Of a DNA stretch of 64,000 bases, positions 43,828-53,707 are shown in pieces. The DNA is from Paremcibacter congregatus (lineage in GTDB: Bacteria > Pseudomonadota > Alphaproteobacteria > Sphingomonadales > Emcibacteraceae): contig NZ_CP041025.1 of assembly GCF_006385135.1 (NCBI RefSeq), positions 1 through 64,000 of the forward strand. Direction: 5' to 3'. The stretch's first letter is position 1. Each line of letters begins with the position of its first letter. The notes under the pieces were generated by a model, which was not told the DNA's origin, made no database searches, and was given only the letters and a program-made list of their open reading frames with translations. A program made the translations under genes and the position numbers.

Positions 43828-44904
43828 TTAGGGGGATTTGTGGAGGATATCCTCCACATCGCTATATATTGCCTCTGGATCAATGATTTGAATATTGGAC
43901 AGAATGATGGTGATGGTCTGATTTTCCGGCGAGACGGCAACCAGGCTGTTGACGCCGAGAGACGGGCCACCCTCATGACCATAATAGGCGTGGGTGAGTC
44001 CTGATTTAGTCGATCTATAGTCCACCATCCAGGTGGCATAACCATAGAAATTCCCTTTCTCTTCCGCATGCTTCGTCCGCATCAGACGCTTGGCGTCCGG
44101 CTGAAGAAAATCCCCGAAATACAGAGCCCGGGCGAAAGTCACTAGATCATCCGCCGTGGAATATATCGCTGAGGCGCCCCCCGCGATATCGCGAGAGACA
44201 TAAGGGGCGGGAGTATAGCGCGCGCCCATGGTCATATAAAGTTGGGCGGCGTTATCCTGCGGTCCGGTGAAATAGCCGGTATTGGGCAAATCCAAAGGTT
44301 TTAAGATATAAGTCTCCAGCACCTCGGCATAAGGCCGTCCGGTGACTTTCTCAATGATGGCGGTCAGATAGACGTAATTGGTGTCGGTATATTTAAAGCC
44401 CTGACCCGGCGGGAAGAGCAGGTCGCGCTGACAATAGGCGATCACTTCTTCCAAACTATGTTGCTGCCCGATAAACGCCAGCAGATCAAAGTCCGGACCC
44501 AGTCCTTCGTAAAATTCCGGCAGGCCGGACTGGTGAGACAGCAGATGATGAAGGGTGATCTTTTCACCAAGTTCCCGTCGGAGATAGGGGAAATATTTCC
44601 CCAAGCTGTCGTTGAGCGAAATCTGTTCCGCTTCGACCAACTTGAGGATCAGCGCGGCGGTGAAAATTTTGGACGGAGACGCGAGATAAAAGCGGCTGTT
44701 GGGGGTGAGGGCGATGTTCCGCGCTTTATCATGGAACCCCTGGGCGGCTCGGTAGAGCGTATCCGTTTGATCGGCGACGAGGACAACGCCGTTGAAGCGA
44801 CCTGCCGCAAAGGCATCCGATAAATAACGGTCTAATGTCAGGTCTTTAGCGGGTGACATCTGAGGAAGTAAGGTCAGACTCAAGATTAGTAAAAACAGAC
44901 GCAT
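43828..44904 (-). CDS. Secreted serine hydrolase (beta-lactamase/DD-peptidase family)
   Basis: I start at the Met at 44904, which begins a proper signal peptide (LFLLILSLTLLPQMSPA); an extended in-frame start at 44988 adds 28 residues that do not look like protein. The 358-residue hydrolase has the nucleophile motif SPSK (in LASPSKIFTAA), YTDTNY as the second motif and GHEGGPSLG as the third. It is a class C-like serine hydrolase, for example a D-aminopeptidase or esterase; the substrate is not known. It converges with the NTF2-like gene. Confidence 0.88.
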   Translation of the reverse strand: MRLFLLILSLTLLPQMSPAKDLTLDRYLSDAFAAGRFNGVVLVADQTDTLYRAAQGFHDKARNIALTPNSRFYLASPSKIFTAALILKLVEAEQISLNDSLGKYFPYLRRELGEKITLHHLLSHQSGLPEFYEGLGPDFDLLAFIGQQHSLEEVIAYCQRDLLFPPGQGFKYTDTNYVYLTAIIEKVTGRPYAEVLETYILKPLDLPNTGYFTGPQDNAAQLYMTMGARYTPAPYVSRDIAGGASAIYSTADDLVTFARALYFGDFLQPDAKRLMRTKHAEEKGNFYGYATWMVDYRSTKSGLTHAYYGHEGGPSLGVNSLVAVSPENQTITIILSNIQIIDPEAIYSDVEDILHKSP

Positions 44905-45087
44905 ATATTTTCCTCGGATTTTATTTTTCCGAACTCTAGGGGGGATGCAGGGGCCTGTCAATCCAGCGGGCCATTTTGGGGGATGCAAAAAAATAATGTC
45001 TTTTTGTCGATCTGGTCCAGCTTTGTTCGTTTTTATGGCGGGACCGAAATAAATCGGTTACCGTTAAAATCTGAACAGGAGAATGAC

Positions 45088-45444
45088 ATGAAATATATGG
45101 CCTTGATTTATGAAAATGAAAAATTGTCCCCGGCACCGGGGACCGATGCGTTTAACAAACTGATTGCCGCGTTCATGGCGGCGGAGGAAACTTTCAATAA
45201 GGATGGGGTCTATGTGGCCGGTGAGCCTCTTGAAAATATCAGCTCGGCAACGACCGTACGTGTGCGTCACGATAAAATGGAGACTACCGACGGCCCCTTT
45301 GCCGAAACCCGGGAACAGCTAGGCGGCTTTTATATTTTCGAGTGCGCTTCTCTGGATGACGCCCTGAAATATGCTGCGATGATCCCTTGTGCCAAGACGG
45401 GCTCCGTCGAAGTGCGCCCGGTCATGTCCATTCCCGGCATGTAA
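45088..45444 (+). CDS. YCII-related DGPF-domain protein
   Basis: The start at ATG 45088 follows an ACAGGAG ribosome site; the longer in-frame start at 44983 has no support. The 118-residue product is a YCII/DGPF protein, with MKYMALIYENE at the N-terminus and the signature TDGPFAETREQLGGFY near 73-88. These proteins are regularly encoded beside ECF42-type sigma factors, as here with ten bases between the genes. Their biochemical role is uncertain. Confidence 0.93.
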   Translation: MKYMALIYENEKLSPAPGTDAFNKLIAAFMAAEETFNKDGVYVAGEPLENISSATTVRVRHDKMETTDGPFAETREQLGGFYIFECASLDDALKYAAMIPCAKTGSVEVRPVMSIPGM

Positions 45445-45453
45445 GACACGCCC

Positions 45454-46707
45454 ATGGCTCCTCCCCTGAGATTTGATGTTGCCCTCCAGGCCATCGTCAA
45501 GGAGACGTGGGGGAGCCTGCTGTCGGGTCTGATCCGGCGCTGCGGAGATTTTCAATTGGCGGAGGATTCCCTGCAAGATGCGGTGGAAACCGCCTTGACC
45601 CGCTGGCGAGAGACGGGTCTGCCCGACCACCCGCAAGCTTGGCTTTATAAAGTCGCCTGGCGCAAAGCGCTCGACAGGATGCGGCGTGATCAAAATTTTC
45701 ACAAAAAACAGGCGGAAGTACAATTTCTCCTCGAACAGGAACAGACGGCGGAGCTGGGGGAGAGTGACTATGATATTCCCGACGAGCGGTTGCGGCTAAT
45801 TTTCACCTGTTGCCATCCGGCGCTGGACCGCAAAGTCTCCGTCGCGCTTACCTTGCAACTGGTGGGCGGTTTGACGACGGCAGAAATTGCCCGTGCCTAT
45901 CTGGTCAAACCCGAGACCATGGCCCAGAGATTGGTTCGTGGCAAACGCAAGATTCGCACCACTGCTATCGCTTATGAAATCCCGTCCGCAGCGGATTTCG
46001 CCGACCGTCTGTCGGCAGTGCTGGCAGTGCTCTATCTGATTTTCAACGAGGGCTACGCGGCTTCTTTTGGCGCGGAACCCATTCGCAAGGATTTATGCCT
46101 TGAGGCCATTCGCCTGGCCCGTATTCTGTGCCTGCTCTGTCCCACTGCGCTGGAGGCCCATGGTCTGTTGGCCCTGATGTTGTTACATGATAGCCGCCGT
46201 CCGGCACGTTATGATTGCCACGGGGCTTTCATTCCTCTGGAGGATCAGGATCGCACAGTATGGCTCAAGGATCAGAGCGAGGAAGGACGTCGGCTGGTCC
46301 GCCGGATCTTAGCTCACGGCGCACGACGGGGGGAGGCGGCGGGCGTCTATCAATTGCAGGCGGCGATCAGCGCGGTGCATAGCGATGCCATGCGGGCGGA
46401 AGAGACAAATTGGCGGGAAATCAGCTTGATCTATGAGCTGCTTTACCGGCTCAAGCCGACGCCGGTCATTGCGCTCAACCGACTGGTCGCCCGGTCCTAT
46501 GTTGAGCCGCTGCCGTTCATTTTAGAGCAATTGCAGGCGCTGGCCTTCGGGTTGGAAAATTATCAGGCTTTCTATGCGGTGGAAGCCGATTTTCACCGAC
46601 GGTTGGGGCAGCGGCAGGCCGCGCGGACAAGTTATCTCAAGGCGATTGAGCTGAGCGCCAATGAGGCGGAGCAGGCGTTCCTGACCGCGCGCATGCAGGC
46701 CCTGTAA
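45454..46707 (+). CDS. ECF42-type RNA polymerase sigma factor
   Basis: The 417-residue protein has sigma region 2 (about 10-75, with EDSLQDAVETALTRW and PQAWLYKVAWRKALD), region 4 (about 115-175, with LTTAEIARAYLVKPETMAQRL) and a long C-terminal extension of about 230 residues with TPR-like helices, all typical of ECF42. In this group control is thought to run through the C-terminal extension rather than an anti-sigma factor. The DGPF partner gene is immediately upstream. Confidence 0.93.
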   Translation: MAPPLRFDVALQAIVKETWGSLLSGLIRRCGDFQLAEDSLQDAVETALTRWRETGLPDHPQAWLYKVAWRKALDRMRRDQNFHKKQAEVQFLLEQEQTAELGESDYDIPDERLRLIFTCCHPALDRKVSVALTLQLVGGLTTAEIARAYLVKPETMAQRLVRGKRKIRTTAIAYEIPSAADFADRLSAVLAVLYLIFNEGYAASFGAEPIRKDLCLEAIRLARILCLLCPTALEAHGLLALMLLHDSRRPARYDCHGAFIPLEDQDRTVWLKDQSEEGRRLVRRILAHGARRGEAAGVYQLQAAISAVHSDAMRAEETNWREISLIYELLYRLKPTPVIALNRLVARSYVEPLPFILEQLQALAFGLENYQAFYAVEADFHRRLGQRQAARTSYLKAIELSANEAEQAFLTARMQAL

Positions 46708-46825
46708 CGATGTGACGACGCGCCTGCGCTATGCGTGGGTGAAATTTCTCTCTTTTCCGGCGTGACTTTAGGGGGGCTTCCTTTTATGAAGAAACCTCGT
46801 GTATTTTCAGGCAGGACGAGAGACG

Positions 46826-48229
46826 ATGGCAGAGCGGGACATTTCCATTGCACCCGAAGCGGTGAAGGCGCGGATCAGGCGGCAGTTCTCGGAACTGACC
46901 CGTCTGTCCTTTCCGATCGTCTTTCAGCGGCTGGGCATCATGACCATGGGGCTGGTCGATACCTTGATGGTCGGGCGCTTCTCTTCCACGGAACTGGCCT
47001 ATCAGAGCATCGGCAATGTGCCGGTATCGACGATGATTGTGCTCGCCATTGGCCTGATGATGGGCACCATGGTGCTGACCTCCAATGCCTTCGGGGCGGA
47101 GCAGTTTATCAGATGTGGCCGGATCTGGCGGCGCGGGGTGCTGTATGGCCTGTTTCTTGGCCTGATCGGTTTTGGCCTCTGTCTGATGGGAGAGCCGCTG
47201 CTGCTGGCGCTGGGTCAGGAGGCGGATATCGCGCGCGGCGGCGGGATCATGATGCAGGCCATTGCCTTTGGCATTCCCATGACCAATGTGATGCTGGCTT
47301 GCACCTTCTTTCTCGAAGGCATCAACCGTCCCCTGCCGGGCATGATGTATATTTTGGTTGCCAATCTGATCAATATTTTTCTCAACTGGATGCTGGTTTA
47401 CGGCCATTTCGGCTTTGATCCCATGGGGGCGGAAGGCTCCGCCTGGGCGACAACTATCGTGCGGACGTTTTTGGCGTTGGGGCTGGTGCTGTTCGTCTGG
47501 CGGATGAAAGATCACGCCCGCTATGGCATTCGTGAAAAAGTCGACCTGCGTCTTAAAAAATGGAAGCGGCAGCGTAATATCGGTTATGCCTCCGGCCTGA
47601 CGGTGGGGATGGAGCATTCCGGCTTCGCCGCCCTGCAGGTGATGGCGGGCTGGCTCGGGCCGCTGACCCTGGGCGCTTTCGCCATTACCTTCAATGTCTA
47701 CGGCCTGCCCTTTATGATTGCTTACGGTGTCGCAGGCGCGACGTCGGTGCGGGTAGGGATCGCCATGGGACGGCGCGATCATCGCGACCTGCTGCTGGCG
47801 GGCAGCTGCGGTCTGGCCTTTAATTTCATGCTAATGTTGCCGTTGATGGCGATCCTGCTGATTTTCCCGAGGGAAATAGCCAGCCTGTTCACGGTTGAGG
47901 CCGATCTGATTGCCGCGACCGTACCGCTGATGATCCTCACCGGCTGGATGTTGCTGGTGGACAGTGCCCAGGCGGTGATCGGAAACGGGCTCCGGGGCCG
48001 CCGGGACGTGTGGTTGCCGACGGCGCTGTATTTCCTCAGCTATATTGTCATCATGACGCCGCTGGCCTGGTATCTTGCTTTTCCACTGGGCCGGGGGGCG
48101 GAAGGGTTGTTCGAAAGCACTGTCATTGCCAGTATTGTTTCCTGCATCTTGCTGGTGGCGCGGTTTTATTATCTGTCCTACCTGGATTTTGCCCCGGAAC
48201 GACAGCGGGCAATCGCCGGTCAATCCTGA
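46826..48229 (+). CDS. MATE family multidrug efflux transporter
   Basis: I choose ATG 46826; an in-frame GTG nine codons earlier is possible but has no better site. The 467-residue protein has 12 predicted helices and MATE features such as FPIVFQRLGIMTMGLVDTLMVGR near the N-terminus and AEGSAWATTIVRTF in the middle. Such pumps use Na+ or H+ gradients to expel cationic compounds. It converges on the RND genes with only 46 bases between. Confidence 0.93.
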   Translation: MAERDISIAPEAVKARIRRQFSELTRLSFPIVFQRLGIMTMGLVDTLMVGRFSSTELAYQSIGNVPVSTMIVLAIGLMMGTMVLTSNAFGAEQFIRCGRIWRRGVLYGLFLGLIGFGLCLMGEPLLLALGQEADIARGGGIMMQAIAFGIPMTNVMLACTFFLEGINRPLPGMMYILVANLINIFLNWMLVYGHFGFDPMGAEGSAWATTIVRTFLALGLVLFVWRMKDHARYGIREKVDLRLKKWKRQRNIGYASGLTVGMEHSGFAALQVMAGWLGPLTLGAFAITFNVYGLPFMIAYGVAGATSVRVGIAMGRRDHRDLLLAGSCGLAFNFMLMLPLMAILLIFPREIASLFTVEADLIAATVPLMILTGWMLLVDSAQAVIGNGLRGRRDVWLPTALYFLSYIVIMTPLAWYLAFPLGRGAEGLFESTVIASIVSCILLVARFYYLSYLDFAPERQRAIAGQS

Positions 48230-48275
48230 TCCCCGCCGATCGCGATTCTGCCCGTTCACACCTTGCCTGTTTTGA

Positions 48276-51200
48276 TCAGGCAGCCTTGACCTGAGGCCGG
48301 GCTGCGGATGCCTGATTGCGTATTGACAGTTTCCGCGCCCGGCGCCGGACCCGGATGTAATAGAGGGACGGCACGAAAATCAATGCCAGAATCGTGGCCC
48401 CGACCATGCCGCCGGCAATGGCGGTGGCCAGCGGCGGCCACATCACGCCACCAAACAGAATGAGCGGCGCAAATCCACCCAGCGTCGTCAGGGTGGTGGA
48501 AACAATATGACGGCTGCTGTTGATCACGACAGTGACGATGGCTTCCGGGTCGGCGAGCCGGGCCTGTTCATTGGCCCGCAAAGCCGCCAGCACAACGATA
48601 CTGTCGTTGATGGCCAGCCCGATCAGCCCCATGGTGCCCATGATGCCGGTGAAGCCCATGGGGAAGCCAAAGAGCCAGATGGCGAGGAAAGCCAGTCCCA
48701 TACTGAAAAAAGCTACCCCCCCGATGATCAGGGCTGACGTAAAGCTGTTGAACGCCAACACCAGAATACCCATCATGATCACCAGAAGGGGCAGGACAGT
48801 TGAGAATAACTTGCCTTGGGATTCAGACCGTTTTTCGGCCTCGCCCCCAAATTCGATGCGATAGCCGGCGGGGAGTTCCACATTTGCCTGGGCCAGCCGT
48901 TGTTGAAAATCCGCCAGTGCCGTACTCGGCAGACTGTAGGGGGCGATATGAGCCTGAAGGATGTTGAGCCGTTGATTATCCCGGCGACTGATGATGCTGT
49001 AGGTGGGCACCAGTTCTAAGGTCCCGAGACTGCTGAGCGGCACGCCGCCCATCTGCTGACCGCTGGGCAGCAGGCTGCCGTTCGGTGACACCAGGGAATT
49101 CTGAAAGATATTTTCGATGTCGGAACGGTTCTCTCCGCCAACCCGCACCCGGACAGGCAAATTTTCGCTCCCTTCCAGTACGCTGCCGCCCACATGCCCT
49201 TCGAGAGTGCTGTTGAGCTGTCGCGCGATCTGGTTGAGGTCAAAGCCGGCGGCGCGGGCGGCGTCTTCATCCGGGACAAAGTTCAGCTTTGGCTGATTGC
49301 GGGATATTTTTGCCTGAGTATAGGTGACATTCTTGGTTTCACCAAGTATCCGGCGAATTTCCTCGCCCTTTTCCGCCAGAATGCTCAGGTCCTGCCCATA
49401 GATGAAAACTTCGATCGGGGCTTCAAACGGAGGCCCCTGTTCAAAAGGCAGAGCCAGAATGATCGCATCAGGCAGGGCGTCCATCAGGTCCTGTTGTAGG
49501 CGAGGCAGGATATTCAGGGTTGCTTCGTCTGATGTGACATTGACGAAACCGCCGGCGAAACTGTTCTGCCCGGTCTGGTTCAGAAACGTGTTGTAGAAAA
49601 CCGCCGGCGCTGCCTCGGCAATCACCCAGTAATCCTGGGTGATTTCGGGATATCTCGCCATCACGTCACGGGCGATATTAACCTGGCGGGTGGTTTCTTC
49701 GAGACTCGTCTGGCGGGGCAATTGCAGTTGCAGTTGGAACTGATCCCGGTCCACAGGCGGGAAGAATTGCTGCACCAGAGTGGTGCTGAGCAGGAAGCCG
49801 AGAATGGGCAGGGTGACGGACAGGCCGGTGGCTTTCCACGGGTGGGCGAGACACCAACGTAGGCTGGCGCGGAATTTTTCGCGCAGGGCGATATTCTGAT
49901 AGCCGTTTTGCAGGATACTGCGGTTGTCGTTCAGCAATTCTCCGCGGTCGAAATACCCGGCCAGAGCCGGAATGATGGTCATGGCGAGGAACAGACTGGA
50001 GAAGAGGGACAGGATCACCGCCACCCCGAGCGAGCCGATAAATTCGCCTGTCGGGCCGGGCGAGAGCACAATTGGCATAAAGGTCAGCGAGGTGGTTACC
50101 GTCGAAGCCAGCAGGGGAATGAACAGATGCCGGACCATGGTGGTGATGGCTTCGCCAATTTCCTTGCCGGCGCTACGGGATTTGCGATATTCATCAATGG
50201 CGACAATGGCATTGTCTATTAACAGTCCCAGCGCAATGATCAGGCCGGTAATCGACATCTGGTGCAGCGGGATATCCATGATCTGGAATGCTGTCATGAC
50301 CATCAGAACGGTCAGGGGCAAGGCGGTGGCGACCAATATGGCCGAACGCCAGCCCATCATGAAAATCATTACCAGGATGATGATGCTCGCGCCGAGGAAA
50401 ATATTCCCCATCAGACCCGACAATCGTTTGGTGGCATAGACATCCTGGCTAAAGATAACGTCCATTTTGACGCCCTCGGGCAGGGTCTCAGCATATTTTT
50501 CCGTTTCGGCCCGCAGACGGTCCACCCATTTGTCGACGCGAATGCCGCTGCCGATTTTTGCCCCGACAATGATGCCCTGTTTGCCGTTGAGCAGCGCGGT
50601 GCTATAGACCGGATCTTGATAGGACTTCTTGACAGTCGCCACATCCCCGACCCGCAGAAAGTTTCCGTCTGCGGTTTGGGTCAGGGGAATGTTACGGATG
50701 TCTTCTTCGGATTTCAGTTCACCACTGACTTCCAGCACCAGATCGTGGCGGCTGCCCCGCAATTGGCCCGCCGGAATTTTGGAGTCTGCCTCGGCGATGG
50801 CGCGGGATACGGCTTCGGCTGTCAAGCCGACGGACGCCAGCGCATCGGGATCGACCGTCACCAGATATTCTTCATCCAGTTCACCAAAGATATCGGTTTC
50901 ATCCGTACCGGGAAGCGGAGAAAGATGCCGTTCCAGATCGCGGGCGAAACGCCCGAGAATATCAAGTTGCGGCGCTTCGGATGCGCCGTCCGGCATATCC
51001 CAGGTGACCCCGACCATGAAGGTAAAGACAGCGCTTTTGCGGTCTATGATATAGGGGGTTTCCGCCCCGGCCGGCAGGTCGCGCTGGGCGTCTTTCAGTT
51101 TGTCGCGAATCTGGGACCAGACGTTGGGAATATTGGCGGCGGGAACCTCGTCTTCCAACTGAATGGCGACAGTCGAGAAGCCGGTGCGGGACGTGCTTAT

Positions 51201-51437
51201 CAGTTGCTTGATTTCTTCGATTTCACTAAGAGCGGCTTCAATTTTCTCGGTGACCAGGGCTTCGACCCGTTCGGCGCTGGCGCCGGGGAAGCGGGTGTTG
51301 GCGGCATCAAAGCGGTGGAGGAAGGTAGGGTCTTCCTGTCGTGGCAGGGTGCTGATCGCGGAAAAACCGGCGACGAGAATAAGGCCGATGACCAGGGTGG
51401 TCAGGCGGCGATTGCGGAAAAACAGATTTTGCCACAT
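48276..51437 (-). CDS. RND efflux pump inner-membrane permease
   Basis: The 1053-residue protein is an AcrB/HAE1-type permease. It has a first helix (about 10-28), two large periplasmic loops, and two clusters of membrane helices. SITGLIIALGLLIDNAIVAIDE near 395-416 holds acidic residues typical of the proton relay, and MGTMGLIGLAINDSIVVLAA lies in the second half. It likely expels drugs or lipophilic compounds with the adaptor encoded two bases upstream and an outer-membrane channel encoded elsewhere. Confidence 0.95.
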   Translation of the reverse strand: MWQNLFFRNRRLTTLVIGLILVAGFSAISTLPRQEDPTFLHRFDAANTRFPGASAERVEALVTEKIEAALSEIEEIKQLISTSRTGFSTVAIQLEDEVPAANIPNVWSQIRDKLKDAQRDLPAGAETPYIIDRKSAVFTFMVGVTWDMPDGASEAPQLDILGRFARDLERHLSPLPGTDETDIFGELDEEYLVTVDPDALASVGLTAEAVSRAIAEADSKIPAGQLRGSRHDLVLEVSGELKSEEDIRNIPLTQTADGNFLRVGDVATVKKSYQDPVYSTALLNGKQGIIVGAKIGSGIRVDKWVDRLRAETEKYAETLPEGVKMDVIFSQDVYATKRLSGLMGNIFLGASIIILVMIFMMGWRSAILVATALPLTVLMVMTAFQIMDIPLHQMSITGLIIALGLLIDNAIVAIDEYRKSRSAGKEIGEAITTMVRHLFIPLLASTVTTSLTFMPIVLSPGPTGEFIGSLGVAVILSLFSSLFLAMTIIPALAGYFDRGELLNDNRSILQNGYQNIALREKFRASLRWCLAHPWKATGLSVTLPILGFLLSTTLVQQFFPPVDRDQFQLQLQLPRQTSLEETTRQVNIARDVMARYPEITQDYWVIAEAAPAVFYNTFLNQTGQNSFAGGFVNVTSDEATLNILPRLQQDLMDALPDAIILALPFEQGPPFEAPIEVFIYGQDLSILAEKGEEIRRILGETKNVTYTQAKISRNQPKLNFVPDEDAARAAGFDLNQIARQLNSTLEGHVGGSVLEGSENLPVRVRVGGENRSDIENIFQNSLVSPNGSLLPSGQQMGGVPLSSLGTLELVPTYSIISRRDNQRLNILQAHIAPYSLPSTALADFQQRLAQANVELPAGYRIEFGGEAEKRSESQGKLFSTVLPLLVIMMGILVLAFNSFTSALIIGGVAFFSMGLAFLAIWLFGFPMGFTGIMGTMGLIGLAINDSIVVLAALRANEQARLADPEAIVTVVINSSRHIVSTTLTTLGGFAPLILFGGVMWPPLATAIAGGMVGATILALIFVPSLYYIRVRRRARKLSIRNQASAARPQVKAA

Positions 51438-51439
51438 GG

Positions 51440-52681
51440 TTATTGCCCTTTCGCCAATTTGACCATTTGGCCGGGCACCAGGCGATGCAGGCCGCCGGTG
51501 ACGATGCGGTCACCGTCCTGCAGGGTGCCGCGGACAAAGACCCGTTCCGAATCTGTATAGAGCAGTTGTAGCTCCTGTCGGGCCACGGTGCCATGGGTGG
51601 CGCCATGATTGCCTTTTGCCGGGGTGACAGTATAAACGCTCCACAGGCCGCGCCGGCTTTCGGCCAGAGCATCACTGGGCAGCCAGAAGCCGTTGGCGGG
51701 AACCTCATGGGCGAGGGTGAGTTGCGCCAGACTGCCGGCATGCACCGGGGCGCTGGTTTCCAGGATATCAAAGAGAGCGGTCACGGTGCGGGTTGCCGGG
51801 TCCAGGCGGGCATGGGTGGCGCGCAAACGCGCGGTGAGGCGGGTACCGTTTTGTTGAAAAACATGGATGTCGCCGGGGCTGAGTTTGGCCACGGCCGCTT
51901 CGGGCAGGCCGAGATGAATTTCCAGTTTTTCATCTTCAATCAGACGAATGACCGGGGCGCCGGCCCCGAGGGCGGTACCCTCATCCTGATAACGTCGTAC
52001 AACGCTACCGTCAAAGCGGGCGGTAAGGGTCGCGAGAGCCTGGTCAACCCGCAGGCTTTTCAGGGCGGCCTTGGTACGAAGAATGGCGGATTCGGCAGCG
52101 GTTTTCTGAGCCTTCCGGCCCGCCAGATCGAATTTGACCTGATCAAATTTCTCGGCTGAAATATGGCTCTGTTGTCGCAGGACCTTATATCGGTCATAGG
52201 TCGCCTGGGCGCGATCCAGTTGCGCCCCGGCCTGATGATCCAGGGCGATGCTTTGGCTCAGTTCTGCGTCCAGTTCTCCGAGCCGGGCCTCCAGCCGTCG
52301 CATGTCCAGCCGGGCGAGACTGTCGCCTTTCTTGACCCGCTGGCCTTCGTCAACCAGGACTTCCGCCAGCAAACCGCCTTTGTCAAATCCGTGGTCGCTT
52401 TCCCGGCCGGCGACAATACGCCCGCTGTATTTCTGGTGAATTTGATAGTGATCCTGCGCCTTGATTTGGCTGGTTTCCACCATGAGAGCCCGGGCCAGTC
52501 TGGTCTGTTCTTCATCGAGATTGGCCTGCGCCGATGATCTGGTGTAAAGCACGGCCCCGGCAATGGTCAGCAACAGAACACCGCCAATGATGATTTTCAT
52601 TCTGGCGGGTCTGGCGCGGGCAGCGCCGGTTTTATCGGTGGGATTGGCGGTGGCGTCACGGGGGTCCGGGGTCTGGGTCAT
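51440..52681 (-). CDS. RND efflux periplasmic adaptor (membrane fusion protein)
   Basis: I start at the Met at 52681; the longer in-frame start at 52738 would lie almost at the predicted transcript start. The 413-residue protein has one N-terminal helix (about residues 28-46), the lipoyl-like halves (GLLAEVLVDEGQRVKKGDSLARLD and later ATLTARFDGSVVRRYQDEG) separated by a coiled-coil hairpin (about 110-190), and a C-terminal membrane-proximal domain. It couples the RND permease to an outer-membrane channel; a TolC-type gene is not adjacent. Confidence 0.93.
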   Translation of the reverse strand: MTQTPDPRDATANPTDKTGAARARPARMKIIIGGVLLLTIAGAVLYTRSSAQANLDEEQTRLARALMVETSQIKAQDHYQIHQKYSGRIVAGRESDHGFDKGGLLAEVLVDEGQRVKKGDSLARLDMRRLEARLGELDAELSQSIALDHQAGAQLDRAQATYDRYKVLRQQSHISAEKFDQVKFDLAGRKAQKTAAESAILRTKAALKSLRVDQALATLTARFDGSVVRRYQDEGTALGAGAPVIRLIEDEKLEIHLGLPEAAVAKLSPGDIHVFQQNGTRLTARLRATHARLDPATRTVTALFDILETSAPVHAGSLAQLTLAHEVPANGFWLPSDALAESRRGLWSVYTVTPAKGNHGATHGTVARQELQLLYTDSERVFVRGTLQDGDRIVTGGLHRLVPGQMVKLAKGQ

Positions 52682-52746
52682 GATTTTCTCTATGGCTTCT
52701 CGGGTCGCGGTGTTGTGTGGTTTTGCAAAAGGAATCACAAACTATG

Positions 52747-52788
52747 TTTACGGTGACAACATATCATTAATATTTACACTGTCAACAT
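52747..52788 (-). promoter_or_regulatory. RND promoter with duplicated operator
   Basis: On the minus strand TTGACA (52785-52780) and TATGTT (52763-52758), 16 bases apart, form a good promoter for the adaptor-permease pair. Two copies of TTTACNNTGNCAACAT (52747-52762 and 52773-52788, 26 bases apart) overlap the -10 and -35 boxes respectively. The second contains the near-palindrome TTGACA-G-TGTAAA, of the kind bound by TetR-type repressors. A repressor bound here would block transcription; no regulator gene is adjacent. The rest of 52682-52972 shows no gene. Confidence 0.6.
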
Positions 52789-52972
52789 CGCTGTTGCAAT
52801 TATTCTTTTGGTCGGGGGATGTGCGGGGGCTTGCCGCACTCGGACAAAAGGCAAAAAGCCGTGTGTCTTCAACATTTTGACAAACTGCATTTGAGTAAAT
52901 AATATGAAAGGTGGCGCCGGAGCATTATACCGTGTCACGGGGATCGTTAACCGGGGGTTTTAGGGTATTTGT

Positions 52973-53701
52973 ATGAATTATTTACGCAGTTTTTTGTTTA
53001 ACGCCTTTTTTTGGATTTTGGCGCCGCTGTGGATTCTTCTTGTTCTGACGCCATTGTCGTTTTTCAAGTCCCCGGCACCGATGCGCAAGGCGATTATGAT
53101 CTGGTTCCACATTGTGTTTTTCATGCTGGATAAAATCAGCGGGATCAAAGTTGAAGAACGCGGGATTGAAAACCTGCCCAAGGATCAGGGTTTCATTCTA
53201 TGTTGTAAACATATGAGCAATCTGGAAGCGTTGATTGCCTATCGTCGTATGCCGAATTTGACGGCGCTGGCGAAAATTGAGCTGTTTCGAATTCCGGGTG
53301 TGCGCCATGTACTTAACAAGATGGGGGTGGTGCCGATTGATCGGGGCAAGGGCACGGCCCAGGTCAAAACGCCAGAGATCGCGGCGACCTTGCAGGAAAA
53401 GAAAATCCCTTTGTTGTTGTTTGTTGAAGGCACCCGCATTCCGGTGGGGGAGCGCCGGCGGCTGAAGACCGGGGTTTATTATCTCCAGAAGGACACCAAT
53501 CTGCCGGTGATTTGCGCCTCGACCAACACCGGGGTGCATTGGTTGAAAGGCAGCCCGTTTAATAAACCCGGCACGATTGTGATGCAGTATCATCCGGCTC
53601 TCGAATTTGACCTGCCCAAAGCGGAATTCATGGAGGAGGTGCGGCAAAAGGTCGTCCTCCACAGTGAGGAACTGATGGGGGTCGAGGGGAAAGAGGTGTG
53701 A
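52973..53701 (+). CDS. plsC: 1-acyl-sn-glycerol-3-phosphate acyltransferase
   Basis: PlsC adds the second acyl chain to lysophosphatidic acid. The 242-residue membrane protein has an N-terminal hydrophobic region (about 5-52), the acyltransferase motif KHMSNLEA (His80 and Glu85, the HX4E variant of HX4D seen in many proteobacterial members) and VEGTRIPVGERRRLKTG near 149-165. All other motif blocks are present. It is divergent from the RND operon. Confidence 0.9.
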   Translation: MNYLRSFLFNAFFWILAPLWILLVLTPLSFFKSPAPMRKAIMIWFHIVFFMLDKISGIKVEERGIENLPKDQGFILCCKHMSNLEALIAYRRMPNLTALAKIELFRIPGVRHVLNKMGVVPIDRGKGTAQVKTPEIAATLQEKKIPLLLFVEGTRIPVGERRRLKTGVYYLQKDTNLPVICASTNTGVHWLKGSPFNKPGTIVMQYHPALEFDLPKAEFMEEVRQKVVLHSEELMGVEGKEV

Positions 53702-53707
53702 TCTTGC

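Noticed and set aside
52973-53701. HX4E instead of HX4D in PlsC as an inactivating change
   Set aside because: This variant is common in proteobacterial acyltransferases of this type, so it is not evidence of lost activity.
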